A stretch of 48,212 nt of DNA from DATMGU01 sp035555315 (GCA_035555315.1 DATMGU010000031.1:1-48212); one strand, 5' to 3'. Positions 7,279-15,783 are shown, counted from the stretch's first letter. Numbers and translations: made by a program. Notes: generated from the sequence alone by a model not told the origin.

Positions 7279-8967
7279 TCAGGATCGCTTGGCGGCCTCG
7301 GCGGCGCGGCGGATCTCGGACAGGCTGGCGCGCGGCGTGATCGCCTCGGGATCGATGCGGATCTCGATCAACGCCGCCTTGCCCGCATCGCGCGCCCGAT
7401 CGAAAGCCGGCGCGAAGTCGCTGGTCCGCTCGACCACCTCGCCATGCGCGCCGAACGCGCGGGCATAGGCGGCGAAATCCGGATTGGTCAGCGCCGTGCC
7501 GGAGACGCGGCTGGGATATTCGCGCTCCTGATGCATGCGGATGGTGCCGTACATGCCGTTATTGATGACCAGGAAGATCGGTTTTACCCCGTAATGCAGG
7601 GCGGTCGCCAGTTCCTGCCCGCACATCAGGAAGCAGCCATCGCCATTGACCGACAGCACGGTCCGCTCGGGATGGACCAGAGCCGCAGCAACCCCCGCCG
7701 GCACGCCATAGCCCATGGCGCCGCTGGTCGGCGCTAATTGAGTACGGTAGCGGCGCATGGGAAAGAACCGGTGGAACCAGGTCGCGTAATTGCCGGCCCC
7801 ATTGGTCACGATGGTATCGTCGGGCAATACCCGGCGCAGATGCTTGACGATCGACACCATATCCACCGGGCCGGGCGGCGTCGGTGCCTGCAGATTGGCC
7901 TCATAGGCCGCCCGTGCCACCTCGATCTCGCCCGCCCAGACGGGCCGGGCGATCGGTTCGAGCGCCCGCGCCGCGGCGGCGAAGGGCCCGAGGCCGGCAT
8001 TGATCGCCAGATCCGCCTCATAGACCCGGTTCAACTCCTCGACGCCGGGATGGACATGGATCAGGCGCTGCGCCGGGCGCGGCACGGTGAGGAGCGTGTA
8101 GCCGCCGGTGGTCATCTCCCCCAGGCGCGGGCCGACGGCGATGATCAGGTCGGCGGCGCGTATCCGCTCGGCGAGCTTCGGGTTGATGCCGATCCCGACA
8201 TCGCCGGCGAAGCAGGGATGGTCGTTGTCGAAGAAATCTTGGCACCGGAAACTGACCCCGGTCGGCAGCGAATTGGCGAGCGCGAAGGCCTCGATATCCG
8301 CCTTGGCCTCGGTACTCCAGGTGCTACCGCCGACGATCATGAAGGGGCGCGACGAGCCGGCCAGCAGCTCGCGCAGCCGGGCCATGTCGGCGGCGCCGGG
8401 ATGCGCCTGCACCGGCCGATAGCACGCCGCATCGGCGACGCTCGCCACCTCGCGCAGCATATCCTCGGGCAGCGCCAGGACGACCGGGCCGGGCCGGCCG
8501 GAGGTCGCCAGATGGAACGCGTGGCTGACGAATTCCGGGATGCGCGCGGTCTCGTCGATCTGCGCCACCCATTTCGCCATCTGGCCGAACATCCGGCGGT
8601 AATCGACTTCCTGGAACGCCTCGCGCTCGATCATGTCGCGGCCGACCTGGCCGATGAACAGGATCAGCGGCGTCGAATCCTGAAACGCGGTGTGCAACCC
8701 AACGGCAGCGTGGGAGGCGCCGGGCCCGCGCGTCACCATGGCGATGCCCGGTCGGCCGGTCAGCTTGCCATAGGCATCGGCCATGTTGGTGGCCCCTGCC
8801 TCATGCCGGCAGATGATGAACTTCAGCGGATCGGGCGCGTCGTAGAGCGCGTCGAGCACCGCCAGATAACTCTCGCCCGGCACACCGAACATCAGATCGA
8901 CGCCATGCAGGGCCAGTTGGTCGACCAGGATTTTACCGCCGGTGCGCGGCGTTACGACGTCAATCAT
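7279..8967 (-). CDS. Thiamine-diphosphate-dependent enzyme of the acetolactate synthase family
   Basis: This 562-aa protein has the three-domain ThDP-enzyme fold (pyrimidine-binding, central and pyrophosphate-binding). Near the N-terminus is FGVPGESYLAVLDAL, then the cofactor-activating Glu56 in CRHEAGATNMADAYG. The Mg-ThDP motif is VNGDGCFLMCGQELATAL, followed by NNGMYG (about 440-475). It is close to IlvB-like proteins often annotated as acetolactate synthase, benzoylformate decarboxylase or sulfoacetaldehyde acetyltransferase. No small regulatory subunit (IlvN) and no branched-chain amino-acid genes are adjacent, so a catabolic decarboxylase or ligase role is as likely as acetolactate synthesis. 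The start at 8967 has AGGGG about 11 bases upstream. It forms its own unit between the MCP and the lipoprotein. Confidence 0.88.
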   Translation of the reverse strand: MIDVVTPRTGGKILVDQLALHGVDLMFGVPGESYLAVLDALYDAPDPLKFIICRHEAGATNMADAYGKLTGRPGIAMVTRGPGASHAAVGLHTAFQDSTPLILFIGQVGRDMIEREAFQEVDYRRMFGQMAKWVAQIDETARIPEFVSHAFHLATSGRPGPVVLALPEDMLREVASVADAACYRPVQAHPGAADMARLRELLAGSSRPFMIVGGSTWSTEAKADIEAFALANSLPTGVSFRCQDFFDNDHPCFAGDVGIGINPKLAERIRAADLIIAVGPRLGEMTTGGYTLLTVPRPAQRLIHVHPGVEELNRVYEADLAINAGLGPFAAAARALEPIARPVWAGEIEVARAAYEANLQAPTPPGPVDMVSIVKHLRRVLPDDTIVTNGAGNYATWFHRFFPMRRYRTQLAPTSGAMGYGVPAGVAAALVHPERTVLSVNGDGCFLMCGQELATALHYGVKPIFLVINNGMYGTIRMHQEREYPSRVSGTALTNPDFAAYARAFGAHGEVVERTSDFAPAFDRARDAGKAALIEIRIDPEAITPRASLSEIRRAAEAAKRS

Positions 8968-9021
8968 CTCGAACGGGTCCCCTGGCTTCTGCGATCCGGG
9001 ATTTTAGGCCATGGGTGGCGA

Positions 9022-9057
9022 CGGCGTCGAGCGGCAAGGATAAACCGGTCGACGCCG
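9022..9057. repeat. Inverted repeat between the chemoreceptor and ThDP-enzyme genes
   Basis: cggcgtcga (9022-9030) and tcgacgccg (9049-9057) are perfect 9-bp arms with an 18-base loop. They lie in the 116-bp gap after the chemoreceptor stop (9084) and before the ThDP-enzyme start (8967). There is no T-run after the stem on the minus strand, so it is not a standard intrinsic terminator. It could slow read-through, stabilise the upstream mRNA, or bind a regulator. Confidence 0.45.
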
Positions 9058-9083
9058 CTCCTCGATGGTCTCCGTCCAGCGGC

Positions 9084-10775
9084 TCAGGCAGCCCTGATCT
9101 TGGCGAGGAAGCCACCGACCTGGTTGCGCAGTTGCTCGGCCTGGCCACCCAGATCGGTCGACGCCGCGAGAACGTGCGATGCCGAGTTGCCCGTGTCGTT
9201 AGCGGCGCGATTGACGCCGCTGATGTTGTTCGAGACTTCGGTAGTGCCGCGCGCCGCTTCCTGAACGTTGCGTGCGATCTCTTGCGTGGCGCCCCCCTGC
9301 TGCTCGACCGCCGCGGCGATGGTGGTGGTGATGCCATCGATCTCCCGGATCGTGCCGCCGATGCTTTTGATGGCGCTGACGGCACCTTCGGTGGCGCCCT
9401 GCATGGCACTGATCTGGGCGGCGATCTCCTCGGTCGCCTTGGCGGTCTGGTTGGCGAGCGACTTCACCTCGCTGGCGACAACGGCGAAGCCCTTGCCCGC
9501 GTCGCCAGCGCGCGCCGCCTCGATCGTAGCGTTGAGCGCCAGCAGGTTGGTCTGCGAGGCGATGTCCTGGATGAGTTTCACCACGTCGCCGATCTTCTGG
9601 GCCGCCTCGGACAGGCCGTGGACGGTGACGTTGGTCTGCTCCGCCTCAGCAACGGCCTTACGGGCAATATCGGACGATTGAGTCACCTGGCGGCTGATCT
9701 CGCTGATCGAGGAGGTGAGTTCCTCGGTCGCCGAGGCGACGGTCGCGACGTTCGACGAGGCCTGATCGGAAGCGGCGGCGACGGCGGTCGCCTGACGGCT
9801 CGTCTCCTCGGCGGTGGCCGCCATGCCCTCGGCGGTCGAGCGCATCTCGGTCGACGCCTGGGCCAGGGTCTGGAGCGCCTCCTGGACCGAGTGGTCGAAC
9901 TCGGTGACGTAGCTCTCGATCAGCATCTGCCGCTGCTCCTTCTTCTCCTGCTCGCCACGCTGCTCGATGCCGAGCCGGTCGGCCTCGAGCATGGCGTCCT
10001 TGAATACCTGGACGGCATTCGCCATGCGACCGATCTCGTCCTTGCGGGCGACGCCGTCGATGACTGTGCCGAGATCATGCTTCGCGAGACGCCCCATCGT
10101 CTCGGTGAGACGGATGACCGGCTTGGAGACATTGGCGATGATCGTCCAGCCGGCCGCGACGGCGAGGAGCATGGCAATGCCGACCGCGCCGAAAATCATG
10201 ATCCGGGTCTGGGCATAAAGCTCGGCGCCGCGCTCGGCCGCCTTGATGCCTTCGCGCTCGTTGAGGTCGACGTCCTCCTTCAACCGATCTCCGACCTTTA
10301 GGAAGCTGTCGCGCATGTCGTAGAGGAAGTGGTGAATGGCTTCGTCCTTCTTGCCGGCACGCAGCAATGTATCGAGCTTGGTGCCGGTTTCGAGATAAGC
10401 GGCCCATTCGCGCAGGTAGATATCGACGAGGGCACGCTCCGTGCCAGGTGTGATCAGCGGTTCGTAAGTCTTCCAAGCTTTGTCGCGCAGCGCGAGCACA
10501 TTGATGCGCTGTTTGATCGCCCGCGTCGTCTCTTCTTCCGTGCCCGCCAATACGAGGGTGGCCTCTATGATCCGATACCGTTCCGTCGCAGCCGCGAGGA
10601 TCGAGAGAACACTCACCGATGGCAGCCAATTCTCGCTAACCTCCTGGGCTGCGTCATTGACAGCCGAGAGACGGGACTGCGCGAAGAGGCCGAGACCGAC
10701 GGTGATGGCGAGGACGAAGGCGAAAGCCGTCGTTACCTTCGCCTTGATGCTGACGTTTTGGAACGACAGGGACAT
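9084..10775 (-). CDS. Methyl-accepting chemotaxis protein
   Basis: This is a 563-aa inner-membrane chemoreceptor. TM1 spans about 12-33 and a periplasmic four-helix-bundle sensor about 34-191, including KDEAIHHFLYDMRDSFLKV as in 4HB_MCP domains. TM2 is about 192-213, and a HAMP linker (SKPVIRLTETMGRLAKHDLG...) runs to ~267. The long cytoplasmic coiled-coil carries the invariant hairpin tip SQTNLLALNATIEAARAG for CheA/CheW contact. The C-terminus (FLAKIRAA) lacks an NWETF-type CheR/CheB docking pentapeptide. The start is the ATG at 10775 with AAGGTG 7 bases upstream; a longer in-frame GTG/ATG extension is rejected. The ligand is unknown. It lies next to the aromatic-acid transporter genes, but transcript coupling is unlikely because a 289-bp AT-rich gap with its own promoter-like signal intervenes. 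Confidence 0.93.
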   Translation of the reverse strand: MSLSFQNVSIKAKVTTAFAFVLAITVGLGLFAQSRLSAVNDAAQEVSENWLPSVSVLSILAAATERYRIIEATLVLAGTEEETTRAIKQRINVLALRDKAWKTYEPLITPGTERALVDIYLREWAAYLETGTKLDTLLRAGKKDEAIHHFLYDMRDSFLKVGDRLKEDVDLNEREGIKAAERGAELYAQTRIMIFGAVGIAMLLAVAAGWTIIANVSKPVIRLTETMGRLAKHDLGTVIDGVARKDEIGRMANAVQVFKDAMLEADRLGIEQRGEQEKKEQRQMLIESYVTEFDHSVQEALQTLAQASTEMRSTAEGMAATAEETSRQATAVAAASDQASSNVATVASATEELTSSISEISRQVTQSSDIARKAVAEAEQTNVTVHGLSEAAQKIGDVVKLIQDIASQTNLLALNATIEAARAGDAGKGFAVVASEVKSLANQTAKATEEIAAQISAMQGATEGAVSAIKSIGGTIREIDGITTTIAAAVEQQGGATQEIARNVQEAARGTTEVSNNISGVNRAANDTGNSASHVLAASTDLGGQAEQLRNQVGGFLAKIRAA

Positions 10776-10894
10776 ATGGCGGCACCTTTCAACAGTTGCA
10801 TTGAATGAGAGTAAATTCCCTCCTCCAGCACCGCGCGAGACTATGTCGCGACGCACAATCACAAATAGCGATTACCCTTTAACAAAAAGTTTAG

Positions 10895-10914
10895 GCCGAT
10901 CAGAGCAGATCGGC
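10895..10914 (-). promoter_or_regulatory. Stem-loop in the chemoreceptor leader region
   Basis: gccgatc (10895-10901) and gatcggc (10908-10914) form a perfect 7-bp stem with a 6-base loop. Read on the minus strand, the stem is followed by ctaaacttttt, so it has the look of a weak intrinsic terminator. It lies just downstream of the -10-like TATAAT at 10930-10925. It could be a 5' leader hairpin, an attenuator, or the end of an upstream transcript. Confidence 0.4.
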
Positions 10915-10924
10915 ACGATATGAT

Positions 10925-10930
10925 ATTATA
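10925..10930 (-). promoter_or_regulatory. Candidate -10 element (TATAAT) for the chemoreceptor gene
   Basis: A perfect TATAAT hexamer is read on the minus strand inside the most AT-rich stretch of the window (about 10920-10985), 150 bp upstream of the chemoreceptor ATG. No good -35 (TTGACA-like) is seen at 16-18 bp; the upstream area is T-rich instead. The assignment rests on the hexamer and its position only. Confidence 0.4.
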
Positions 10931-11027
10931 CATTCAGTAATAAAGTAGAAAAAATACCGTGAAAATCGACATTATTCAATAAATGCGCGAAGAGATATTC
11001 GTAGTTTTTCTCGATTTGAAGAAGACC

Positions 11028-11047
11028 CCGGCAAGACGGCCTGCCGG
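11028..11047 (-). terminator. Candidate terminator hairpin after livF (first Liv cluster)
   Basis: ccggca (11028-11033) and tgccgg (11042-11047) form a GC-rich stem with an 8-base loop, 18 bp past the livF stop. On the minus strand it is followed by ggtcttcttc, a poor U-tract. On the plus strand it is followed by aatcgttttt, a better one. It most likely ends the leftward Liv transcript but is not a textbook terminator. Confidence 0.4.
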
Positions 11048-11064
11048 AATCGTTTTTCGAGATA

Positions 11065-11805
11065 TTAGCCCGCCGCCGCCTTCACCACCCGCCCACCCAG
11101 ATACGCCGCCCGAACCTCCTCGTTGTTCCATAGCTCGTCCGGCTTGCCCTCGACGATCAGGTGGCCAGTCTCCAATACATAGCCGCGATCGGCGACCGAC
11201 AACGCGACGCGGGCGTTCTGTTCGACCAGTAGGACGGTGGTGCCGGTGTCGCGGATCTGGGCGATCACCCGGAACAGCTGTTGCACGATGAGCGGCGCCA
11301 GACCGAGCGACGGCTCGTCGAGCAGCAGCAGTTTGGGCCGCGACATCAGCCCGCGCGCCACCGCCACCATCTGCTGCTGACCGCCCGACAGCGTCCAGCC
11401 CAGAGCGTCGGCGAAACGCTCGATCTCGGGGAAGACGCCGAACATCTCGGCGACATCGGCCGCCATCTGGCGAGACGAGACGCCCCGGCGGTTCGAGGCG
11501 CCCAGCATGATGTTCTCGCGCACGGTAAGGCCGGGGAATACGCGCCTGCCCTCCGGTACGTGGGCGACACCCAGCCGCACGATCGCTTCGGCATGCATGC
11601 CGCCGATCGATTTGCCGGCGAACACGACGGAGCCCGGTTGCGGCTTCATCAGGCCCGAGATCGTCCGCAGCGTCGTCGTCTTGCCGGCACCGTTGGACCC
11701 CAGCAAGGCGACGATCTCGCCCTCCTCCACCACCAGCGAGACGCCTTTCAGCGCCTCGACCTTGCCGTGGAAGGCGTGGACACCCGAAAGCTCAAGCAGC
11801 GGCAT
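11065..11805 (-). CDS. livF: Branched-chain/aromatic-acid ABC transporter ATPase LivF (cluster 1)
   Basis: This is a 246-aa ABC ATPase of the LivF branch (HAAT family). It has Walker A GSNGAGKTT (about 36-44), the LivF-typical VPEGRRVFPGLTVREN block, signature LSGGQQQM and Walker B LLLLDEPSLGLAPL. It would power import together with the LivH/LivMG membrane proteins and the binding protein encoded upstream. The start codon lies inside the end of the livMG fusion gene (14-bp overlap), so translation is coupled. The neighbouring divergent operon encodes CoA-dependent aromatic degradation, so the likely cargo is an aromatic acid such as 2-aminobenzoate rather than leucine; this is inference from context. 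Confidence 0.93.
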   Translation of the reverse strand: MPLLELSGVHAFHGKVEALKGVSLVVEEGEIVALLGSNGAGKTTTLRTISGLMKPQPGSVVFAGKSIGGMHAEAIVRLGVAHVPEGRRVFPGLTVRENIMLGASNRRGVSSRQMAADVAEMFGVFPEIERFADALGWTLSGGQQQMVAVARGLMSRPKLLLLDEPSLGLAPLIVQQLFRVIAQIRDTGTTVLLVEQNARVALSVADRGYVLETGHLIVEGKPDELWNNEEVRAAYLGGRVVKAAAG

Positions 11806-13597
11806 CGTCGGTCACCTCTCCCAGATAAGCGGCGATCACGTCGGGGTGGCGCAGCACCTCCTGCGGGGTGCCATCGGCGATCCGCCGGCCGAAATTCAGC
11901 ACGGTGATCCGATCGGCAATCTGCTCGACCAAGTTCATGTCGTGATCGATCAGCAGGATGGTCAGGCCGTGGGCCTTGATCCGGCGCAGTAGCTCGACCA
12001 GTTCCTGCTTTTCCGTGAGGTTGAGGCCCGCCGCCGGCTCGTCGAGCAACAGCAGCGCCGGATTGCCCGCCAGCGCCCGAGCGATCTCGACCAACCGCTG
12101 GTGGCCATAGGACAGGCTTTGCACCGGCAACCCCGCCCGGTCGACCAACCCGACGAAACTGAGCGCACCCAGCGCCCGATGACGCAGCCCGGCATCGCCG
12201 CCTGGGATCACCAGGTTGGGCCGCTGGCCGCCAATCTCGACATTCTCCAGCACGGTCATCGAGGTGAACAGGCGGATGTTCTGGAAGGTTCGGCCGAGGC
12301 CGGCGCCGGCCAGCAGATGCGGCGGCAATCCCGCGACCTGCTTGCCGTCCAGCCGGATCTCGCCCGCGGTCGGCCGGTAGATGCCGCTCAGCAGGTTGAG
12401 GGTCGTGGTCTTGCCCGACCCGTTCGGGCCGATCAGCGCATGCACCGTGCCGCGCTCGACCGCCATGCTGATGCCGTCCAGCGCCTTTAGCCCACCGAAA
12501 TACTTACAGAGATTGGTGACCTCCAGCATCGCCATGCGGCCGGTATCGGGGGTACCGCCGAGTTCGAAGGGCACATCGCCCTCGACGATGCGCGGTGGCG
12601 GCCGCATCCGCCGGACCCGTTCGGTCAACGCCCCCCAGATGCCTTCCGGCATGAACACCATGATCAGGATCACCGCGGCACCATAGACCGCGAGATAGAT
12701 CAGCTTGAGGAAGCGCAGCCATTCCGGCAGCAGGATCAGCAGCCCGGTGCCAAGGACGGCACCGAACGGCGACTGCACGCCGCCTAGCAGGGCCATGGTC
12801 AGCACCACTACGGATTCGCCGAAGCTGAACTGGTCCGGACTGATATAGGCATAACCGCTGGCGAACAACCCGCCGCCGATGCCGCCCAGCGCCGAGCTCA
12901 AGGCGAAGGCGATGACCTTGGTACGGTAGGTATCGATGCCGACGACGCCAGCCGCCAATTCATTGTCGCGCACCGCCAGCATGCCACGGCCGAGCCGCGT
13001 GCGTTTCAAGCGCCAGACCAAGTAGCCGGTGGCGTAAAGCACGACCAGGCAAAGCGCCAGATAGTCGCCATTGCTCTTGAAGTCCAAGCCCAGGATCGAC
13101 GGACGCGGAATGCCGCTCACGCCGTCCGGCCCGCGGGTCAGCGAGATCCAGTTGATCAGCACCAGGGTCAGGATCTGCTGGAAGCTGATCGTCACCATCG
13201 CCAAGTAATGGCCCCCGAGCCGCAGGGTGGACGACCCCAGCGCCGCGCCCGCCACGGCGGCGAGCAGTGTGCCGAGCAACAGGGCGACACCCCAGGGCAG
13301 CCCGAGCGTCAGCGTGCCGAGTCCCAGGCTATAGGCGCCTATGCCGAAGAACGCCGCCTGGGCGAGGTTGATCTGACCGGCATAGCCCAGCACCACGACC
13401 ATGCCCATGACCGCGATCGCCTGGGTCGAGGCTTGGCGCAGCAGACCCATCCAGTAATCGTTGAACGGGTGCACCACCGGTATGACGATAGTGACGATGG
13501 CGAGCGCCAGCAGCAACAAACCCCAGGGGAATTTCCGGGGAACCTTCTGGCCGATCGAGGGCCGCGCGGTGGTCTCGCGCAACAAAGGAGTGGTCAT
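11792..13597 (-). CDS. LivM-LivG fusion: permease and ATPase in one polypeptide
   Basis: This encodes a 601-aa single-frame fusion. Residues ~25-330 are a LivM permease with many membrane helices (GYAGQINLAQAAFFGIGAY; the conserved RDNELAAGVVGID loop; LLGGVQSPFGAVLG). Residues ~355-600 are a LivG ATPase: the domain restarts at MLEVTNLCKYFGGLKALDG, with Walker A GPNGSGKTTT, GRTFQNIRLF, signature LSYGHQRLVEIARAL, Walker B LLLLDEPAAGLN and the LivG tail LIDHDMNLVEQI. The linker (about residues 330-355) is short and carries no stop or frameshift, so the fusion is real in this sequence. It overlaps livH by 4 bp upstream and livF by 14 bp downstream. The second Liv cluster in this window keeps livM and livG separate. 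Fused LivMG proteins occur in other alphaproteobacteria. Confidence 0.93.
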   Translation of the reverse strand: MTTPLLRETTARPSIGQKVPRKFPWGLLLLALAIVTIVIPVVHPFNDYWMGLLRQASTQAIAVMGMVVVLGYAGQINLAQAAFFGIGAYSLGLGTLTLGLPWGVALLLGTLLAAVAGAALGSSTLRLGGHYLAMVTISFQQILTLVLINWISLTRGPDGVSGIPRPSILGLDFKSNGDYLALCLVVLYATGYLVWRLKRTRLGRGMLAVRDNELAAGVVGIDTYRTKVIAFALSSALGGIGGGLFASGYAYISPDQFSFGESVVVLTMALLGGVQSPFGAVLGTGLLILLPEWLRFLKLIYLAVYGAAVILIMVFMPEGIWGALTERVRRMRPPPRIVEGDVPFELGGTPDTGRMAMLEVTNLCKYFGGLKALDGISMAVERGTVHALIGPNGSGKTTTLNLLSGIYRPTAGEIRLDGKQVAGLPPHLLAGAGLGRTFQNIRLFTSMTVLENVEIGGQRPNLVIPGGDAGLRHRALGALSFVGLVDRAGLPVQSLSYGHQRLVEIARALAGNPALLLLDEPAAGLNLTEKQELVELLRRIKAHGLTILLIDHDMNLVEQIADRITVLNFGRRIADGTPQEVLRHPDVIAAYLGEVTDDAAA

Positions 13598-14469
13598 GCC
13601 TTTTGCGCCACCCGCTCGCCGAAGATGCCTTGAGGCCGTACCAGCAGAAAGGCGAACAGCACCAGAAAGGCGAAAGCGTCCTTGTAGGGGACCGAGATAT
13701 AGGCGGCGCCGAAGGTCTCGATGACGCCGAGCGAGAGGCCGCCGACCACGGCCCCGGCGACATCGCCGAAGCCGCCGATGATGCTGGCCGCGAACGCCTT
13801 CAGCGAGATAAGGCCGCCCATGCCGATCGACACGAACAGGATCGGCGCCACCAACATGCCGGCGAGGCCGCCCAGTAACGCGCTATAGACGAAGGTGATC
13901 ATGATCATGGTGGCGACCGGGATGCCCAGCAGGCTCGCCATCTCCTTGTCCTGCGAGGTCGCCTGCAGCTTCTTGCCCAGCAGGGTCTTCTCGAAAAACA
14001 CGTATTGGAAGCCGACCAGGGCAGCGGTCACGCAGATGATCAGGATGTACTGGCTGTCGAGGAACACCCCGCCGATCAGCAGCCCCGGCAGATCGAGCAG
14101 GTTGGGCAGCGTCTGCGGCGCCGGGCCGTAAAGCGCCAGCATGCCGTTGCTCATCAGGATCGAGGCGCCGATGGTGCTTATCACCACCGGCAGATACGGG
14201 CGATGACGCAGCGGATAATAGACCACGAGATTGAAGCCGGCGCCGAAGATGGCCATGACGATCAACGAGATGACCAGCCCCAAGCCGTAGGGCAGCCCCA
14301 GATCGCCGAAGAAGATCACCATCAGGAAGGCACCCAGCATGGCGAACTCGCCCTGCGCGAAATTCACCACATTCGTCGCCCGGTAGATCAGTACGAAACC
14401 GAGGGCGACCAGGGCATAGATCGCTCCGACGCCGAGCCCGGTGAACAGCAACTGAAACACGATGGTCAT
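13594..14469 (-). CDS. livH: Branched-chain/aromatic-acid ABC transporter permease LivH (cluster 1)
   Basis: This is a 291-aa polytopic LivH-type permease with about eight membrane segments. Family blocks are YALVALGFVLIYRATNVVNFAQGEF near the N-terminus (shown here to 20 residues as ALVALGFVLIYRATNVVNFA) and the cytoplasmic EAA-like region TSQDKEMASLLGIPV. Near the C-terminus is GAVVGGLSLGVIETFGAAYI. It pairs with the LivM half of the downstream fusion to form the translocation path. It overlaps that gene by 4 bp (ATGA). A 92-bp gap with a strong stem-loop separates it from the binding-protein gene upstream, which suggests differential expression within one transcript. Confidence 0.93.
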   Translation of the reverse strand: MTIVFQLLFTGLGVGAIYALVALGFVLIYRATNVVNFAQGEFAMLGAFLMVIFFGDLGLPYGLGLVISLIVMAIFGAGFNLVVYYPLRHRPYLPVVISTIGASILMSNGMLALYGPAPQTLPNLLDLPGLLIGGVFLDSQYILIICVTAALVGFQYVFFEKTLLGKKLQATSQDKEMASLLGIPVATMIMITFVYSALLGGLAGMLVAPILFVSIGMGGLISLKAFAASIIGGFGDVAGAVVGGLSLGVIETFGAAYISVPYKDAFAFLVLFAFLLVRPQGIFGERVAQKA

Positions 14470-14516
14470 ACCGCCACCCTTATAGTTTTGGGGCTAATGA
14501 TGATGTCGGTGATGGC

Positions 14517-14550
14517 GATCGAGCGGCGTCCGCGAGACAGCCGCTCGATC
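14517..14550. promoter_or_regulatory. Perfect 11-bp stem-loop between binding-protein and livH genes
   Basis: gatcgagcggc (14517-14527) and gccgctcgatc (14540-14550) are perfect arms around a 12-base loop, 11 bp past the binding-protein stop. No T-run follows on the transcribed strand. In periplasmic-binding-protein operons such stems protect the 3' end of the highly expressed first gene and reduce expression of the membrane components; that role is inferred here. Confidence 0.6.
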
Positions 14551-14561
14551 CGTGGGAGCGG

Positions 14562-15725
14562 CTATCCGGGGAAGTCGACATGCTTGGTGAAGACGATCTT
14601 CCCGTTCTCGTTCTTGACGACGTTGTAGCCATGCAGCCCGTCGCCCTTGCTGTCGAAATTATAGGTGCCTTCGAGACCCTTATAGTCGTGGATCGCCAGG
14701 ATCGCCTTGCGGACTGGCTCCGGATCGGTGCTCTTGGCATCTTCCATGGCGCGTGCCAGCAGCTTCACCGCATCATAGGTCCAGGACGATTGGTTGTCGG
14801 CCTCGACCTTGTGCAGCGCCAGGTATTTGGTCGCGAAAGCCTTGGCCTCCGGGCTGGAATCCGAGGTGAAATCAGCGATGCCGTAGGTGCCGAAGAGCGC
14901 CGGCCCGGCGAGCCGCAGGGCGGTGGCGTTGGTGATCGAGGGCGAGCCGACCCAGGGGGCCGTCACGCCAAGCTGTTTCAACTGCTTGGCGAAGATCCCC
15001 AGATCCTGCTCGAAGGTGAAATAGCTGCCGATGACGTCGGCGTTGGATTGCCGGACCGCCAGCACGACGGGCGTGAAATCGGGCGCCTGATTGGCATAGC
15101 CCTGCACCAAAACGGGCTCGATCTCAAAGGCCTTCAACGCGTCGATCAGTGCCTTGGAGCCGTTGGTCCCGAACGCGTCGGTCGAATTGATGACCGCCCA
15201 TTTCTTCAGCTTCAGGGTATTGACGCCGAAATCCGCGATAACCTTGGCGGAATAGCTGTCATTCGGCCGAGCCCGGAAAAACCAGGGATTGCCCGCCTGG
15301 GTCAGCGTCGGATCGGTGCCGCCGATGAACATCGGCTTGCCGATCTTGAGGACGTCGTTCTCCGTCGCATGAACCTGCGTGCTGCGGATCGAGCCGATGA
15401 AGACCGGGATGTCCGGCTGGCTGCTTAGTTTGCTGAAGGCGGTCACGGCGCCGGGGTTGGTGGTTTGGTCATCCTCGATCACCAGGGTGATCTTGCGCCC
15501 CATGACACCGCCGGCCGCGTTCACTTCGTCGACCGCCATGCCGGCGCCCCATTGGGCATAGCGCCCGGCCTCGGCCGCCGGGCCGGTGATCGGCGTGATC
15601 ATGCCGATCTTGATATCATCGGCGCGCGCGGCACCCGCCGCCGCGACGGCAAGCACGCTTAACGACAGCACACCGGCCATCGCCAACATTGATCGAAATT
15701 TTGGTGCGTTTCCAATGCGTCGCAT
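14562..15725 (-). CDS. Periplasmic substrate-binding protein of the Liv/HAAT family (cluster 1)
   Basis: This encodes a 387-aa secreted receptor. A Sec signal peptide covers about 1-35 (basic start, then SMLAMAGVLSLSVLAVAAAG, cleavage near AARA-DDI). The mature protein starts with IKIGMITPITGPAAEAG, the type-1 periplasmic binding-protein signature of LivK-like and aromatic-acid receptors. The ATG at 15725 is chosen because GGGGAGG lies 7 bases upstream; an in-frame ATG at 15740 and further upstream codons are rejected. It is the first gene of the leftward transporter operon and divergent from the SDR-MarR-catabolic operon, with 218 bp between the two starts. The ligand is likely an aromatic carboxylate from context. 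Confidence 0.9.
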   Translation of the reverse strand: MRRIGNAPKFRSMLAMAGVLSLSVLAVAAAGAARADDIKIGMITPITGPAAEAGRYAQWGAGMAVDEVNAAGGVMGRKITLVIEDDQTTNPGAVTAFSKLSSQPDIPVFIGSIRSTQVHATENDVLKIGKPMFIGGTDPTLTQAGNPWFFRARPNDSYSAKVIADFGVNTLKLKKWAVINSTDAFGTNGSKALIDALKAFEIEPVLVQGYANQAPDFTPVVLAVRQSNADVIGSYFTFEQDLGIFAKQLKQLGVTAPWVGSPSITNATALRLAGPALFGTYGIADFTSDSSPEAKAFATKYLALHKVEADNQSSWTYDAVKLLARAMEDAKSTDPEPVRKAILAIHDYKGLEGTYNFDSKGDGLHGYNVVKNENGKIVFTKHVDFPG

Positions 15726-15783
15726 CGGCGACCTCCCCATTTTCACAATGTGCGGACGCCTTGGCGACGTCTCTAACTTGCTT

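Noticed and set aside
11065..15725. Leucine/isoleucine/valine importer as the true role of cluster 1
   Set aside because: Family membership alone does not fix the ligand, and the divergent aromatic operon makes an aromatic acid more likely.
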